Origin: CAYVLA01 sp964549615 [NCBI: uncultured Thermococci archaeon]
GTDB taxonomy: Archaea; CAYQAE01; CAYVLA01
Length of the DNA stretch: 42,761 nucleotides
NCBI GenBank assembly: GCA_964549615.1
Contig: CAZJVP010000054.1
Location: 1-42,761, forward strand
Direction: 5' to 3'
Shown: positions 42,574 through 42,761 of the stretch, in pieces
How the letters are laid out: each line of letters starts with the position of its first letter
How positions within the stretch are numbered: the first letter of the stretch is position 1
Program-made: the position numbers and the translations under genes
The notes under the pieces: generated by a model
The model's input: the letters and a program-made list of their open reading frames with translations, nothing else
Databases searched by the model: none
Told to the model about the DNA's origin: nothing

Positions 42574-42761
42574 TCAAAGGCTGTGCTTTTTCCTGTTCAC
42601 CAGATACAGCGACGCGGCACCGACAGCGGCGACGATCGCCAACAGGACCACGAAGTGCGTCCAGACCTCTGCCCATCCGGCCCCCATCATGCTGATCTGC
42701 ATTATCGGGTAGATTATGTAGTACGTCGGGAAGAACTTGGCTACCCACTGGGGAATGCCTG
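42574..42761 (-). CDS. ABC-2-type transporter permease, C-terminal end (5' end outside window)
   Basis: Reading from the right edge, the frame gives about 61 residues ending in TGA at 42574-42576. It starts GIPQWVAKFFPTYYIIYPIM and ends with a hydrophobic helix (HFVVLLAIVAAVGAASLYL) and the basic tail VNRKKHSL. PxWV..FPTYY followed by a last TM helix is the typical end of ABC-2-family membrane subunits, where this loop precedes the final helix. It lies upstream of the B4-A4 pair on the same strand, separated by 130 bp that includes a promoter. The ATPase subunit would be outside the window. Confidence 0.65.
   Translation of the reverse strand, partial: GIPQWVAKFFPTYYIIYPIMQISMMGAGWAEVWTHFVVLLAIVAAVGAASLYLVNRKKHSL

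Overview
The window looks like a GC-rich archaeal chromosome. It carries Orc1/Cdc6, the recombinase RadA, an MtrA-like corrinoid protein, and many genes with a TATA-like box 25-35 nt ahead of a TTG, GTG or ATG start, several of them apparently leaderless. The exact lineage cannot be fixed by eye; a Bathyarchaeia- or Thermoplasmata-like organism is a guess.

Left end (1-9.1 kb): the 3' part of an IS66-type transposase with in-phase 9-bp repeats is followed by an arsenic-type island. The island holds a DGC zinc-binding protein, an MtrA-like corrinoid protein, an ArsD/thioredoxin-like protein, the arsenite permease Acr3, an ArsR repressor and a radical SAM/SPASM maturase-like enzyme. It is split by about 2.2 kb of gene remains: a decayed copy of the amidohydrolase pair that is intact at 27.4-29.0 kb, a truncated trpB2, and the tail of a second DGC gene. 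A PfpI/DJ-1 protein and a lipoprotein with calcium-binding repeats follow.

Carbohydrate region (9-22 kb): four different Gfo/Idh/MocA oxidoreductases, a 1226-residue exported protein with a PEP-CTERM-like tail overlapping a cytoplasmic GH9 glycosidase, a sugar isomerase/epimerase-like TIM barrel, and a sugar-1-phosphate nucleotidylyltransferase with a beta-helix domain. RlmH lies among them. Together they suggest polysaccharide breakdown and sugar conversion.

Membrane family (22-27 kb and 40.4-42.5 kb): four paralogues of a membrane-anchored extracytoplasmic protein (here called A) and three of a signal-peptide/ThuA-like/coiled-coil/TM protein (called B), arranged as A-B pairs. The last pair lies beside the end of an ABC-2 permease. 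I recognise no named system; this is the best candidate for something undescribed.

Right half: an operon of PRPP synthase, a DegT aminotransferase and the amidohydrolase pair; a multi-TM protein with a soluble winged-helix/zinc segment; hisG with an MtnA-like isomerase; orc1/cdc6 divergent from radA with possible origin-box-like motifs between; and an aconitase-family large/small subunit plus beta-decarboxylating dehydrogenase operon. Genes are tightly packed and four convergent pairs overlap at their ends.
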